Positions 1 to 7,425 of a stretch of DNA of 10,560 nt are shown here, in pieces. The stretch is from an uncultured Treponema sp. (lineage in GTDB: Bacteria > Spirochaetota > Spirochaetia > Treponematales > Treponemataceae), in contig CAJOPO010000381.1 in NCBI GenBank assembly GCA_905236315.1, forward strand, positions 1 through 10,560, in the 5' to 3' direction. The first letter of the stretch is position 1; each line of letters starts with the position of its first letter. The notes beneath the pieces are model-generated. The model worked only from the letters and a program-made list of their open reading frames with translations. It made no database searches and was not told the DNA's origin. The translations under genes and the position numbers were made by a program.

Positions 1-1078
1 AAATTTTTTCCGGTGTTACGAGGGGTTCGCCTGCCGCCAATGCTTTTATCTGTGCATAGTTCAGTACGGCTTCGTCAACATCCTCGGATATTCTTTGCGG
101 CGACTTGCTTGTCATTATTTGCGAAATAAATTTCTGCTTGTTTTCTAAAAGCTGAAACAAAAACGCATCAAACGTGCCGGCGGTAACATAGTTATATATG
201 TTTACCTCCTTGTTTTCGTTGCCTTGTCGGATGATACGACCATTGCGTTGCTCCAGGTCAGCGGGTCGCCAGGGGCAATCAAGATGATGAACCGCTGTCA
301 GGTGCTTTTGACAGTTCGTGCCTGCACCCATCTTGTTGGTGGAACCTAACAGAATACGCACATCTCCACGATTTACCTTTGTGAAAAGCTCCTGCTTTTG
401 CACATCGGTTTTCGCATCGTGGATATATGCTATCTCGCTTTCGGGAACACCTTTGGCAATCAGCTTTTGCTTGATGTCATCATAGACATTGAATTCATCG
501 GGTTTAGGCGTGGACATATCACAGAAAATCATCTGCGTGCCGTAACTGTCCGCCGTTTTCTCCCATATATCAAGCACATTTTCTATACACTTGTTGACCT
601 TGCTGTTCGGGTCGTCGGGAAGAGTGTCATTTATCAGCCTTTGGTCGAGTGCCAACTTCCTGCCTTCGTTGGTTATCTTGAGCATATTGTCAACACGAGG
701 GTCAACAGAACCGTTTCTTATAGTGGCTGCACGTTCTGCCAGTCCGTCCACAAGTTCTTTTTGGTAGTCGCTCGCTTCGGTCTTTATCGCTTCATAGTGT
801 GCTTCCGGTACGGGTAAATTCAGATCTTCGGGCATTTTTATGTCGGCACACAATCTAAACAGGTTCATAAGCTCCGGCAAGTTAAAGAATTTTGCAAACC
901 TCGTTTTCGCCTGGTAGCCCTTGCCCTCGGGTGCAAGTTCCAATGCCACCTGTGTTTCGCCGAAGTTCGCCGCCCAAGCATCAAAGAGATGTAAACCACG
1001 CTTTTTAAGTAAGTCCGCCTGCAAATATGTCTGCATTATGTACAGTTCCGACATACTGTTACTGATGGGCGTACCCAT
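1..1078 (-). pseudogene. C-terminal fragment of SNF2-type helicase (ICE-associated DNA methylase/helicase), truncated
   Basis: Translating the minus strand from 1078 to the left edge gives about 359 residues without a stop; the gene continues beyond the window. It begins MGTPISNSMSELY, the motif III region of SNF2-type superfamily 2 helicases. Further on come RILLGSTNKMGAGTNCQ (motif V) and DLEQRNGRIIRQGN (motif VI, QxxGRxxR). These hallmarks match the helicase half of the very large methylase/helicase proteins of Tn1549-like integrative conjugative elements. The ATP-binding motifs I and II, which should precede motif III, are absent: upstream DNA belongs to another module, and an in-frame TAA lies at 1211-1213. 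The open frame from 1210 to 1079 reads like non-homologous sequence and offers no ATG. ATG 1078 is therefore the first Met of a broken frame, not a trusted start, and it has no Shine-Dalgarno. GC is about 47% in a sampled block, much higher than the agr genes. The family call is confident; that the gene is broken rather than rearranged is inference. Confidence 0.85.
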
Positions 1079-1106
1079 AATTACACTGTATCTATGATTT
1101 ATAAGC

Positions 1107-1124
1107 CGATTTTGTATACAAAAA
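1107..1124. repeat. Left copy of an 18-base direct repeat containing a 14-base palindrome
   Basis: CGATTTTGTATACAAAAA here matches CGATTTTGCATACAAAAA at 2356-2373 in 17 of 18 positions and in the same orientation. The core TTTTGTATACAAAA (1110-1123) is a perfect palindrome in this copy. The two copies lie on either side of the small secreted-protein/membrane-protein module. This copy sits at the edge of the truncated helicase and overlaps the A-run of the terminator. Its role (recombination site, operator or chance) is unknown. Confidence 0.5.
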
Positions 1125-1165
1125 AACGGAGAATACAGACTGTAAAAAAGTCTTATGCTCCGTTT
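1124..1165 (-). terminator. Rho-independent terminator of the 149-aa/179-aa operon
   Basis: On the minus strand AAACGGAG (1165-1158) pairs with CTCCGTTT (1131-1124). The interior also pairs (ATAAGACT with AGTCTGTAT, one bulge), so the hairpin is almost fully base-paired. It is followed by a run of T corresponding to the A-run at 1120-1126. It lies about 130 bases past the stop of the 179-aa gene and is the only good terminator before the helicase fragment. Confidence 0.8.
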
Positions 1166-1293
1166 GTTATAATGTATATTAAATTTTAGTCCTGAGAACA
1201 GTATAAGAAGTTACCTCATATACACTTCCGTCCCCTTGTACGCTCCATTCCAGATGGTTGGAGTTGCTTTTACTTTTATAGTGTTTTTATCGT

Positions 1294-1833
1294 TTATCTT
1301 TGAAATACAATGTTAGCAAACATTGGAGTTCTTGCATGATTTTCACTTAATTCTGCTGTCAGCACATTGTCAGATTTATATATTATAACTCGATAATTTC
1401 CACCATGAGCAGTATCTATATTTTTAACATCTGAAGCCATAAACGATAAACCATTAACTTTTTTGCCCTGAGCATTTTCTTGTATATTATTCCATGCTTC
1501 GTTTTTTACATCCCGGATAATTTCAGATACTCGCTTGCTGTTTGTAACTTTAAGACAATTATAAAGAAATCCTTCAATATCATCAATTGGTTTCAACACA
1601 ATGTAATAATTCTCTGTAAAATCATTGTATCCCGCCTTTGACACCGTTAATTTATCCTGTAATGCAATATCAAATTCAATATCAATAATTTCAATATTAT
1701 CTTGTGTAAATTTACTTACCGATGCATTTCTTTTTAAATAAGAATTTATCGTACAGTATGCAATAACAAGAGTTATTGCAATTAGTATTACAAGAAAAAC
1801 TATAAAAGCTTTGTTAAAAATTTTTTCAAGCAT
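1294..1833 (-). CDS. Single-pass membrane-anchored protein, putative immunity partner of the 149-aa secreted protein
   Basis: I do not recognise a family for this 179-aa protein. One hydrophobic segment spans roughly residues 10-30, after a short basic N-terminus. The remaining ~145 residues are polar, with mixed charge and no cysteine pair or catalytic motif that I can see, so most of the protein should lie outside the membrane. The ATG overlaps the stop of the 149-aa gene by one base (TAATG), which implies translational coupling; an AAGGAG lies about 13 bases upstream, inside the preceding gene. A sampled 60-base block is about 20% GC, against about 43% for the secreted partner, so the two halves of this pair may differ in origin. 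By position it matches the 255-aa membrane protein behind the lipase, which suggests immunity to, or handling of, the secreted partner. That role is inferred only from layout. Confidence 0.75.
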   Translation of the reverse strand: MLEKIFNKAFIVFLVILIAITLVIAYCTINSYLKRNASVSKFTQDNIEIIDIEFDIALQDKLTVSKAGYNDFTENYYIVLKPIDDIEGFLYNCLKVTNSKRVSEIIRDVKNEAWNNIQENAQGKKVNGLSFMASDVKNIDTAHGGNYRVIIYKSDNVLTAELSENHARTPMFANIVFQR

Positions 1834-2282
1834 TAATGGTAAACCACTCCTTTTTTCTCATAGATACCCTGTACATAATACTCTTTTGCCAATCCGGCAG
1901 CGTGCAATTTATATAAATCAGCATCCCACAGATGATAATTTTCCATAATAGAAAAACCGGCTGTAAGATCGCGCTCCCAATCGTAGAAATCATAAGTGTA
2001 GAGTAAGTAATCTACAGTGTATTTCCCTTTGTTATTTTGAACGCGTGCAACCATGTACCCCGAACATGTTCCTAAAGCACCTGACCAGTCAATTCCTCCA
2101 AATTTTACATCATGTGCTTTAAACGAGTTTTTACTGCCGAAATACATTGTTTCTCCGTTTTTTACAATAGACTTAGCATAGTCCTTCTCATCAACATTTT
2201 CTTGTGCAAATACCTTTAACGGCATGCTTGATGAGAGTAAAACTGCCGTCATAAACAGGCTTAAAGCCTTTTTAAACTTCAT
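1833..2282 (-). CDS. Small secreted protein sharing its signal peptide with the large lipase protein; putative effector
   Basis: The 149-aa product begins with a Sec signal peptide (MKFKKALSLFMT..., likely cleaved after VFA around residue 26). This leader agrees with that of the 1232-aa lipase protein at about 16 of the first 27 positions. The mature part of ~120 residues is rich in aromatic residues; its C-terminal segment contains YTYDFYDWERD and LHAAGLAKEYYVQG. From memory that segment resembles the C-terminal ends of some secreted polymorphic toxins of Firmicutes, but I cannot name a family or assign an activity. A strong AGGAGG lies 8 bases before the ATG, so the start is well supported. 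The stop overlaps the next gene (TAATG). No clear promoter was seen in the upstream ~140 bases. The very short body after a shared export leader suggests either a minimal effector or a larger toxin that lost its middle. Confidence 0.8.
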   Translation of the reverse strand: MKFKKALSLFMTAVLLSSSMPLKVFAQENVDEKDYAKSIVKNGETMYFGSKNSFKAHDVKFGGIDWSGALGTCSGYMVARVQNNKGKYTVDYLLYTYDFYDWERDLTAGFSIMENYHLWDADLYKLHAAGLAKEYYVQGIYEKKGVVYH

Positions 2283-2443
2283 TTTCTAAAACCTCCTGAT
2301 TTTAATAATATCTCCTTGTTTTACCTATAGTGACACCTTATTTACAAATATCAGTCGATTTTGCATACAAAAAGATAGTTTATTTCATAGAATAGCCTAT
2401 TTTTTGAAATACGCAAAACACATAATTTTAAACCTGTATCGCA
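2283..2443. other. Intergenic stretch upstream of the 149-aa gene
   Basis: This holds the AGGAGG ribosome site of the 149-aa gene (minus strand), the right copy of the 18-base direct repeat, and the junction with the IS66 fragment near 2432-2444. A TTGTAT at 2373-2368 on the minus strand, within the repeat, could be a -35 box, but no good -10 follows at the right spacing, so no promoter is called. Confidence 0.4.
2356..2373. repeat. Right copy of the 18-base direct repeat
   Basis: CGATTTTGCATACAAAAA, 17 of 18 identical to 1107-1124 and in the same orientation. It lies about 75 bases upstream of the 149-aa gene, so it could also be part of that gene's control region. The palindrome has one mismatch here. 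Confidence 0.5.
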
Positions 2444-2713
2444 TGGACTATCCGCCCGTTTACCATAGCACGAAAAAACTTCTTGTTCTGCGATACCGAG
2501 AGGGGTGCGGAAGCAAGCGCAAGGGTATTTGCTGTTATCGAGTGTGCGAAACTAAATAATATCGATGTTTTTGAATATCTTAAATTTCTGCTTAAAACCT
2601 TGTCGCAATTCGGAGAAAGCCCAACAAAAGAACAAATCGAGTCTGTTCTGCCAGGGGTAGAGTCCGTCCAAAAAACATGCAAAAGTTGTAAAACAGACTC
2701 TAATGAAGTCTAA
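2444..2713 (+). pseudogene. C-terminal remnant of an IS66-family transposase
   Basis: The plus-strand frame reads WTIRPFTIARKNFLF, then GAEASARVFAVIECAKLNNI, then YLKFLLKTL, and ends at TAA 2711-2713. The xIRPFxxxRKNxLF and GAEASAxxxxxIExAKxN patterns belong to the C-terminal end of the IS66 transposase. Only about 90 residues remain of a protein that is normally about 400-550 aa. An in-frame TAA at 2429-2431 closes the frame, and the acidic catalytic residues, which lie further upstream in IS66, are missing. This is therefore a dead fragment, not a gene; an internal ATG at 2483 has no support. It is the only plus-strand coding remnant in the window and separates the lipase module from the smaller secreted-protein module. 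Confidence 0.85.
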
Positions 2714-2726
2714 TGAACTCTAATAA
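2697..2726. repeat. Three tandem 10-base units across the IS66 stop
   Basis: ACTCTAATGA, AGTCTAATGA and ACTCTAATAA follow one another without gaps. The array covers the last codons and stop of the IS66 remnant and lies 17 bases before the hairpin, whose stem contains the related CAACTCTAA. Confidence 0.6.
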
Positions 2727-2743
2727 GCTTCCATCATATTTTT

Positions 2744-2793
2744 AAACTCCAATCAACTCTAAAATATTGCGTTAGAGTTGATTGGAGTTTTTT
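2744..2793 (+). terminator. Strong Rho-independent terminator behind the IS66 remnant
   Basis: AAACTCCAATCAACTCTAA (2744-2762) is the exact reverse complement of 2772-2790, a perfect 19-bp stem with a 9-base loop, followed by a run of six T (2788-2793). The T-run favours the plus strand, in line with the IS66 remnant. On the minus strand it may also hinder readthrough from the lipase operon into the 149-aa gene. Confidence 0.85.
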
Positions 2794-2904
2794 AGATGTG
2801 TAGCACATGGGATGGTTGAGCGCCTATGCAAAAAATATTTTCAGCTCGGCAACAATTGTTATTTTTTGTTCTTCATTAACAGCAAAGCTTGCATATTGCA
2901 TCTG
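2794..2904. other. Short intergenic stretch with no recognised gene
   Basis: No start with a ribosome site is visible on either strand. A weak A/T-only inverted repeat (CAAAAAATA near 2827 and TATTTTTTG near 2860) and the palindrome AACAATTGTT lie past the stop of the 255-aa gene. They are too poor to call a minus-strand terminator. Confidence 0.4.
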
Positions 2905-3672
2905 CTAGTAAATATCGTTTACCCATATAATATAATTATATAGCAAGACAATCAAAAAATATTCAACACCTATCGTTAAGACTTCAAAAAAACAATAAGT
3001 GATTTCAGCATTAAAACAGCAAAATTTATATAAAATCAATAAAATTATTGCTAAAATTATTGCCGTTACATCAAGGACATACAAAAATTTTTTCACTTTA
3101 AACGAAAAAAACTTTTTGTTATCTTCTTTATAATTATTTTTTACGATCAAACAAAATAGAACAAAAAAATCTAAAATCGGAATACACGAAAGAAGCCACA
3201 AAGCAAATAACAATTTTTTTTCTTTATCCACTACGATTAATTTTCTTAAAAATAAAAGTGAAGTCAAAATTCCGCAAAAACATATACATATAATAAATGC
3301 TTTCCAATAATTATATAAGTGATAAGGGATTTTAAATTGTTCCATTCCTATTTTGCAATCTATCCTTAAATCATCTCTTACACAATATATAATGAATTTT
3401 AAGCAACTTATATTTTGAATAAATTTTACAGCCACAGCAATAACTAAATAGGATTTTTTTAAAGCAACATTATTTATGCTAACAATTTGCAAGATTATAA
3501 GAATCATTGTTGCACATATTAATATCAATGAGATTTTTATTGATTGCAATGATACAAAACTCAATGCAACAGCACATCCGAAATCACATAAATAAGGATA
3601 TAACAACTCCCCCAATATTCCGAGTACAAACATGATAATATTTATTTTCAAAAACTTTTTTAATGCGATCAT
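2905..3672 (-). CDS. Polytopic membrane protein, putative immunity or accessory partner of the lipase effector
   Basis: The 255-aa product is almost wholly hydrophobic, with about seven predicted membrane segments (roughly residues 8-27, 33-63, 73-97, 124-143, 154-177, 196-220 and 228-250). Lysine-rich loops at about 142-153 and 178-196 should face the cytoplasm. I recognise no transporter, protease or enzyme motif and no family. Its ATG overlaps the last base of the lipase stop (TAATG), with GGAG 10 bases before the start, so the pair should be translated together. A sampled block is about 17% GC, like the lipase domain and unlike the N-terminal part of the lipase protein, so the partner and the lipase tip may have moved as one cassette. 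A membrane protein protecting against a secreted lipase would make sense, but this rests on layout alone. Confidence 0.8.
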   Translation of the reverse strand: MIALKKFLKINIIMFVLGILGELLYPYLCDFGCAVALSFVSLQSIKISLILICATMILIILQIVSINNVALKKSYLVIAVAVKFIQNISCLKFIIYCVRDDLRIDCKIGMEQFKIPYHLYNYWKAFIICICFCGILTSLLFLRKLIVVDKEKKLLFALWLLSCIPILDFFVLFCLIVKNNYKEDNKKFFSFKVKKFLYVLDVTAIILAIILLILYKFCCFNAEITYCFFEVLTIGVEYFLIVLLYNYIIWVNDIY

Positions 3673-6600
3673 TAATTAAAATCTCCATCATCAATATTTT
3701 GCGATATTAAATAATATGCATCTGGATAATGTGGTATTGCTAGATTATCAGTAAAACATGTCCAAACTCCTGCAATAATAAATTTTGATTCTACATCCTC
3801 AAAATGTGGTGCAAGCTTTGGGAAGCATTTTGTTTGTCCACTCATAATTGAGGCAATAAGTTGCATAAAATATTGTGGTGATTGATAAAAATCAATTATA
3901 AGAACATTCTCATTATTTTTATACATATTAATGTCAAAATAATAATAAGTATTAACAGGAATTTTTTCACTTATTTTATTTGTATAGGTTACTTTATAAT
4001 CGTCTACGTATATAATTTTATAGCACTCGCTTTGTGGATTTTTACCACTTATTATATTTGCTAAACTATCTGAAAGATTATTTTTTTGGAAGTTGTAATT
4101 ATAAGGACTTCCTGTTTGGTTATTCCATTCTATTTCAAACTTTTTGGATATACTAACATCTTGTGATATCTTCCCATATTTTGAATATCCCCACTTATCA
4201 GACGGCAAATCAGGTACAAAATCATCTTCATTAATAACATTGAATATTGAAAAATATTTCTTATCACCAACTGAATCTGATAATGTTGTATTTGGTGTTG
4301 CAAACGTATATGTGCGATTTAAATAACCAGCATCTGATAGGTTTGCACCTATAATATTAGCGATAGCTGCACCTCTTGAATGTCCTGTAACCCAAAATAA
4401 TACATTTTCTTTATCTATACCATAAGTTTCTATATAATTATAAATAATATCTAATATTTTATTTGCTGGAATATCAAAACCAGCATGATTTTTTATATTG
4501 TTCCAGTATTCAAGGTTACCATATTCTGATACATCACCTATATAGAAATTACTTGACCACTCTTCAAGAGTACCATTAGTTCCTCTAATTACAACGGCAA
4601 CTATCTCTTTTTTCTTTGCATTGTTGGAAATTGTTCTATGTCCAATAGTCACTTCAGACAGATGGATATTACGTTCTTCAAATCTATCTAATTTTTTCAT
4701 TTCATCTAAAAAAAACGTATCAGGATTAAAAATTTCATCAAGAGAATAATTTTCTACATTATTAAATCCAAAAAATTCCAACAAATCTTTAACTGAGTTT
4801 TCTTGAAGATAATTATCACAATTTGCATCTGTAATTTTAAGATAACTCTTATCATACGCAAGTGTACTCATTATAACTGATAGTGCACTTATATTTTTAT
4901 TATAATTGTATATGCTGCTATCATCCAAAAAATCATTATAATTAACATTGAAATCTATAAACGAAGTATCATGCGATGAATTGAGCACGCCAACAAAATT
5001 ATTGTTATACGGTAAACTATCTATATAATCTGGAATAAAATCAAAATCACTATCCTTACATCCCGGATAGCTTTTTAACTTAAAATAGCCTCTTTCCGAA
5101 TCAAATCGCTCTATTTCATCGCCATCTTTAAGTCCATCACCATCTGTATCATACCCTTTTTTATTTTCGGTTTCAGTATCGGTATATATAACATTTCCAT
5201 TAGCAATTCTCATGCCTGTTAATTCATATATATCAAACAAATCATCACCATCATCATCAGTATCATCAACTTGTCCCGAAGGAAGGAAGAACTTATCTGA
5301 TTGATCATATCTGCAAGCTTTTACCATACTGTTAGGAGGTGCAATTTCATCAATTGTTAAATTCAATTTGCTAACATCATAATTGGTATAATAAGCAACC
5401 ATACCATTAGAGGGCGAAACAAAAGCAGTTCCGTTGCTACTTGTAAACTTACTTACGGTATTGAATTCACCATGCGACATATAAATACAATTATATTTTG
5501 CAGTATCTCCATTTGTAAGTTCAAATTCAAATGTTCCAAATTGGCAGTAGACATCGCCCTCTTCACAATAAGGAAGAACCAAATTCATCATATCCACAGT
5601 TGTGTTGAATTTTGATTTAAAACGTTCTACCAACTCATTTACCGTAGCTACTTCGCCTTGCCACTCATTGTTTTTTGTAACAGAGCTTCCATCGGAGTAT
5701 TTTTTATTAAAATCCTCTTCCCATGCAGCAAACCATTTTTCCATATCCACAACAGTATATTCACTGAAATGAGGTGTGGTCATACTTATGCAATGATTTT
5801 GTTCATCAAGCGTTGTTTCCATAACTTCATAAAACTGATTTTCTTCGTCATACCAAAGAATACCAAGTTTCTCGGGAGCAATATTAAGCTTACTTTCGTC
5901 ATACACAAAAGAAACTTTTGCGGAATCAAATTCCTGTGCAGAAGTAAAGTCGATAGGCGCACCTGTAATACCGACCAAATCCGAAGAAAAGGTATTTACA
6001 TTGTACATATCTTTTGCTGTAACAACATTATTGATATTTCCGCTTACAGATAAGGTTACATTTACATCTGTAATACCGGGTAATTCTTCACAGTCGATTT
6101 TCTGATGTAATGTCTGCTCGACCTTTTCGTCGCCGTCTTTAACACCATTGCCGTCTGTGTCGTATTTATTGGGGTCAAAGCCTAAAAGAACATCATCGCC
6201 ATCTTCCAATCCATCCTTATCCGTATCTGCAACAGTCGGATCTGTGTGATATTTATTTACCTCATCAAAATCCGATAAACCATCTAAATCGGTATCGTCG
6301 GATATAAGGTTTGTTCCTAAATTGACTTCCTTTATGTTAGTCAATCCATCTTGTTCTGCATCCTCGTCGCCATCATCTACACCATTTTCATCTGTATCGA
6401 CCATTGTGGGGTCAGTACCGATCACGAAAATTTCAATGTAATCCGATAATCCATCTCCGTCCGTGTCCTCAAGATTTATATCAGAGCCAAAGTACTCCTC
6501 AATATAATCATACACCCCATCTCCATCAGTGTCAACCTCATCTATGATGTTTTCCTCTTCTTGCTCTATCTGAGTTGAATTTTTCTCATTACCAAAATAG

Positions 6601-7370
6601 TATAATTCAAAATCAGACGGTTCACTGTGTTCATTATCGGGTACACCATTAAATCCTATGGTTACACTGCCGTTTGCCGGTATCACAGAATTATAATCGG
6701 CATTTGATATATAATATCTGCTATTTTCGGTTTTTTCGATCATGCCGTTCCACATATTTGAAATTTCACCTGCATAGTCAAACTCCAAATGCCAAGCCTC
6801 CATAGGCTTATCAGTGTTGTTTGTAATTACTATCTGTGCAGTAAATCCACTGCCCCAATCACTCATAAGCTGATAATCTATTGAGTAATCCTCGGCAGTA
6901 GCAGTTTGTCTGCCCGTAATCAACTTAACATTTGTCGGTTCAACGATTTCATCTGTATACGTTCCCGAAAATCCAAAAGTAACACTCTCGCCAATAGGAA
7001 TATCAACATTATTGTTACCGCCTGCATTTCTTATATTATATACTGTTCCTTCATGAGATTCAATAGCAGCATTCCAAATATTTGTTATTTCTTGCGGAAA
7101 TGTCATTTCTATCTGCCAGTTTTCGATTTTTGAATCCCCTGTGTTTGTAATAACGATTTCTCCATTAAAACCACCATTCCATTGACCTGTTAGATTAAAA
7201 TCTACATCAATATCATTGCTCGTAACCGATATTGAACTGCCACTTACTGTATCATCTTCCATCGATGAATTACTGTTGTGTATTATATCCTCTGCAAATA
7301 CATTGCGTGGAAATACCGTTGAAAGCATAATTCCTGTCATAAATAGACTAAATGCTCTTTTAAACTTCAT
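3672..7370 (-). CDS. Large secreted CBM2-like x2 / calcium-repeat / class 3 lipase protein (polymorphic-toxin-like)
   Basis: The 1232-aa protein starts with a Sec signal peptide (cleavage likely after VFA, residue 26); GGGAGG 8 bases before the ATG fixes the start. Residues ~53-150 and ~160-258 are two tandem domains with the CBM2 pattern (xWNGGFxGEIVITN, IxNxWNxxI, GxSVTFGFSG); this family usually binds cellulose or related polysaccharides. Residues ~278-416 hold about seven DxDxDGxxD calcium-binding repeats of thrombospondin type 3/dockerin-like form. Residues ~430-545 form a spacer domain (ILWYDEEN, HFSEY), and a second calcium segment covers ~702-785. From ~800 the class 3 lipase domain begins: VVIRGTNG at ~927, nucleophile Ser998 in GHSRG, Asp1050 in DDFVPDLP and His1214 in IPHYPDAYY. 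The triad is complete, so a lipid ester hydrolase is likely active outside the cell. GC falls from about 47% in a sampled block of the N-terminal part to 18-25% in the lipase part. The gene lies 55 bases after agrB with no terminator between. No LPxTG or other anchor was seen. Confidence 0.93.
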   Translation of the reverse strand: MKFKRAFSLFMTGIMLSTVFPRNVFAEDIIHNSNSSMEDDTVSGSSISVTSNDIDVDFNLTGQWNGGFNGEIVITNTGDSKIENWQIEMTFPQEITNIWNAAIESHEGTVYNIRNAGGNNNVDIPIGESVTFGFSGTYTDEIVEPTNVKLITGRQTATAEDYSIDYQLMSDWGSGFTAQIVITNNTDKPMEAWHLEFDYAGEISNMWNGMIEKTENSRYYISNADYNSVIPANGSVTIGFNGVPDNEHSEPSDFELYYFGNEKNSTQIEQEEENIIDEVDTDGDGVYDYIEEYFGSDINLEDTDGDGLSDYIEIFVIGTDPTMVDTDENGVDDGDEDAEQDGLTNIKEVNLGTNLISDDTDLDGLSDFDEVNKYHTDPTVADTDKDGLEDGDDVLLGFDPNKYDTDGNGVKDGDEKVEQTLHQKIDCEELPGITDVNVTLSVSGNINNVVTAKDMYNVNTFSSDLVGITGAPIDFTSAQEFDSAKVSFVYDESKLNIAPEKLGILWYDEENQFYEVMETTLDEQNHCISMTTPHFSEYTVVDMEKWFAAWEEDFNKKYSDGSSVTKNNEWQGEVATVNELVERFKSKFNTTVDMMNLVLPYCEEGDVYCQFGTFEFELTNGDTAKYNCIYMSHGEFNTVSKFTSSNGTAFVSPSNGMVAYYTNYDVSKLNLTIDEIAPPNSMVKACRYDQSDKFFLPSGQVDDTDDDGDDLFDIYELTGMRIANGNVIYTDTETENKKGYDTDGDGLKDGDEIERFDSERGYFKLKSYPGCKDSDFDFIPDYIDSLPYNNNFVGVLNSSHDTSFIDFNVNYNDFLDDSSIYNYNKNISALSVIMSTLAYDKSYLKITDANCDNYLQENSVKDLLEFFGFNNVENYSLDEIFNPDTFFLDEMKKLDRFEERNIHLSEVTIGHRTISNNAKKKEIVAVVIRGTNGTLEEWSSNFYIGDVSEYGNLEYWNNIKNHAGFDIPANKILDIIYNYIETYGIDKENVLFWVTGHSRGAAIANIIGANLSDAGYLNRTYTFATPNTTLSDSVGDKKYFSIFNVINEDDFVPDLPSDKWGYSKYGKISQDVSISKKFEIEWNNQTGSPYNYNFQKNNLSDSLANIISGKNPQSECYKIIYVDDYKVTYTNKISEKIPVNTYYYFDINMYKNNENVLIIDFYQSPQYFMQLIASIMSGQTKCFPKLAPHFEDVESKFIIAGVWTCFTDNLAIPHYPDAYYLISQNIDDGDFN

Positions 7371-7425
7371 TATTTGTCCTCCCTTTTTTTGGTTTTTATC
7401 ATTTTAAATTTAATTTGTATGCTAA

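Noticed and set aside
398..817. Plus-strand open frame of 139 codons
   Set aside because: It is antisense to the helicase fragment, whose minus-strand translation carries clear SNF2 motifs; no ribosome site precedes its start.
2428..2682. Minus-strand open frame of 84 codons
   Set aside because: It is antisense to the IS66 C-terminal homology and has no recognisable motif or ribosome site.
2697..2793. Possible CRISPR-like repeats
   Set aside because: The units are 10 bases without spacers and sit beside a simple terminator hairpin.
5658..6053. Plus-strand open frame of 131 codons inside the lipase gene
   Set aside because: It is a shadow of the large secreted protein, which has continuous domain homology on the minus strand.
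7371..7425. Possible separate promoter for the lipase gene
   Set aside because: Only weak A/T-rich hexamers (TTAGCA, ATGATA) at acceptable spacing; not better than background in this DNA.
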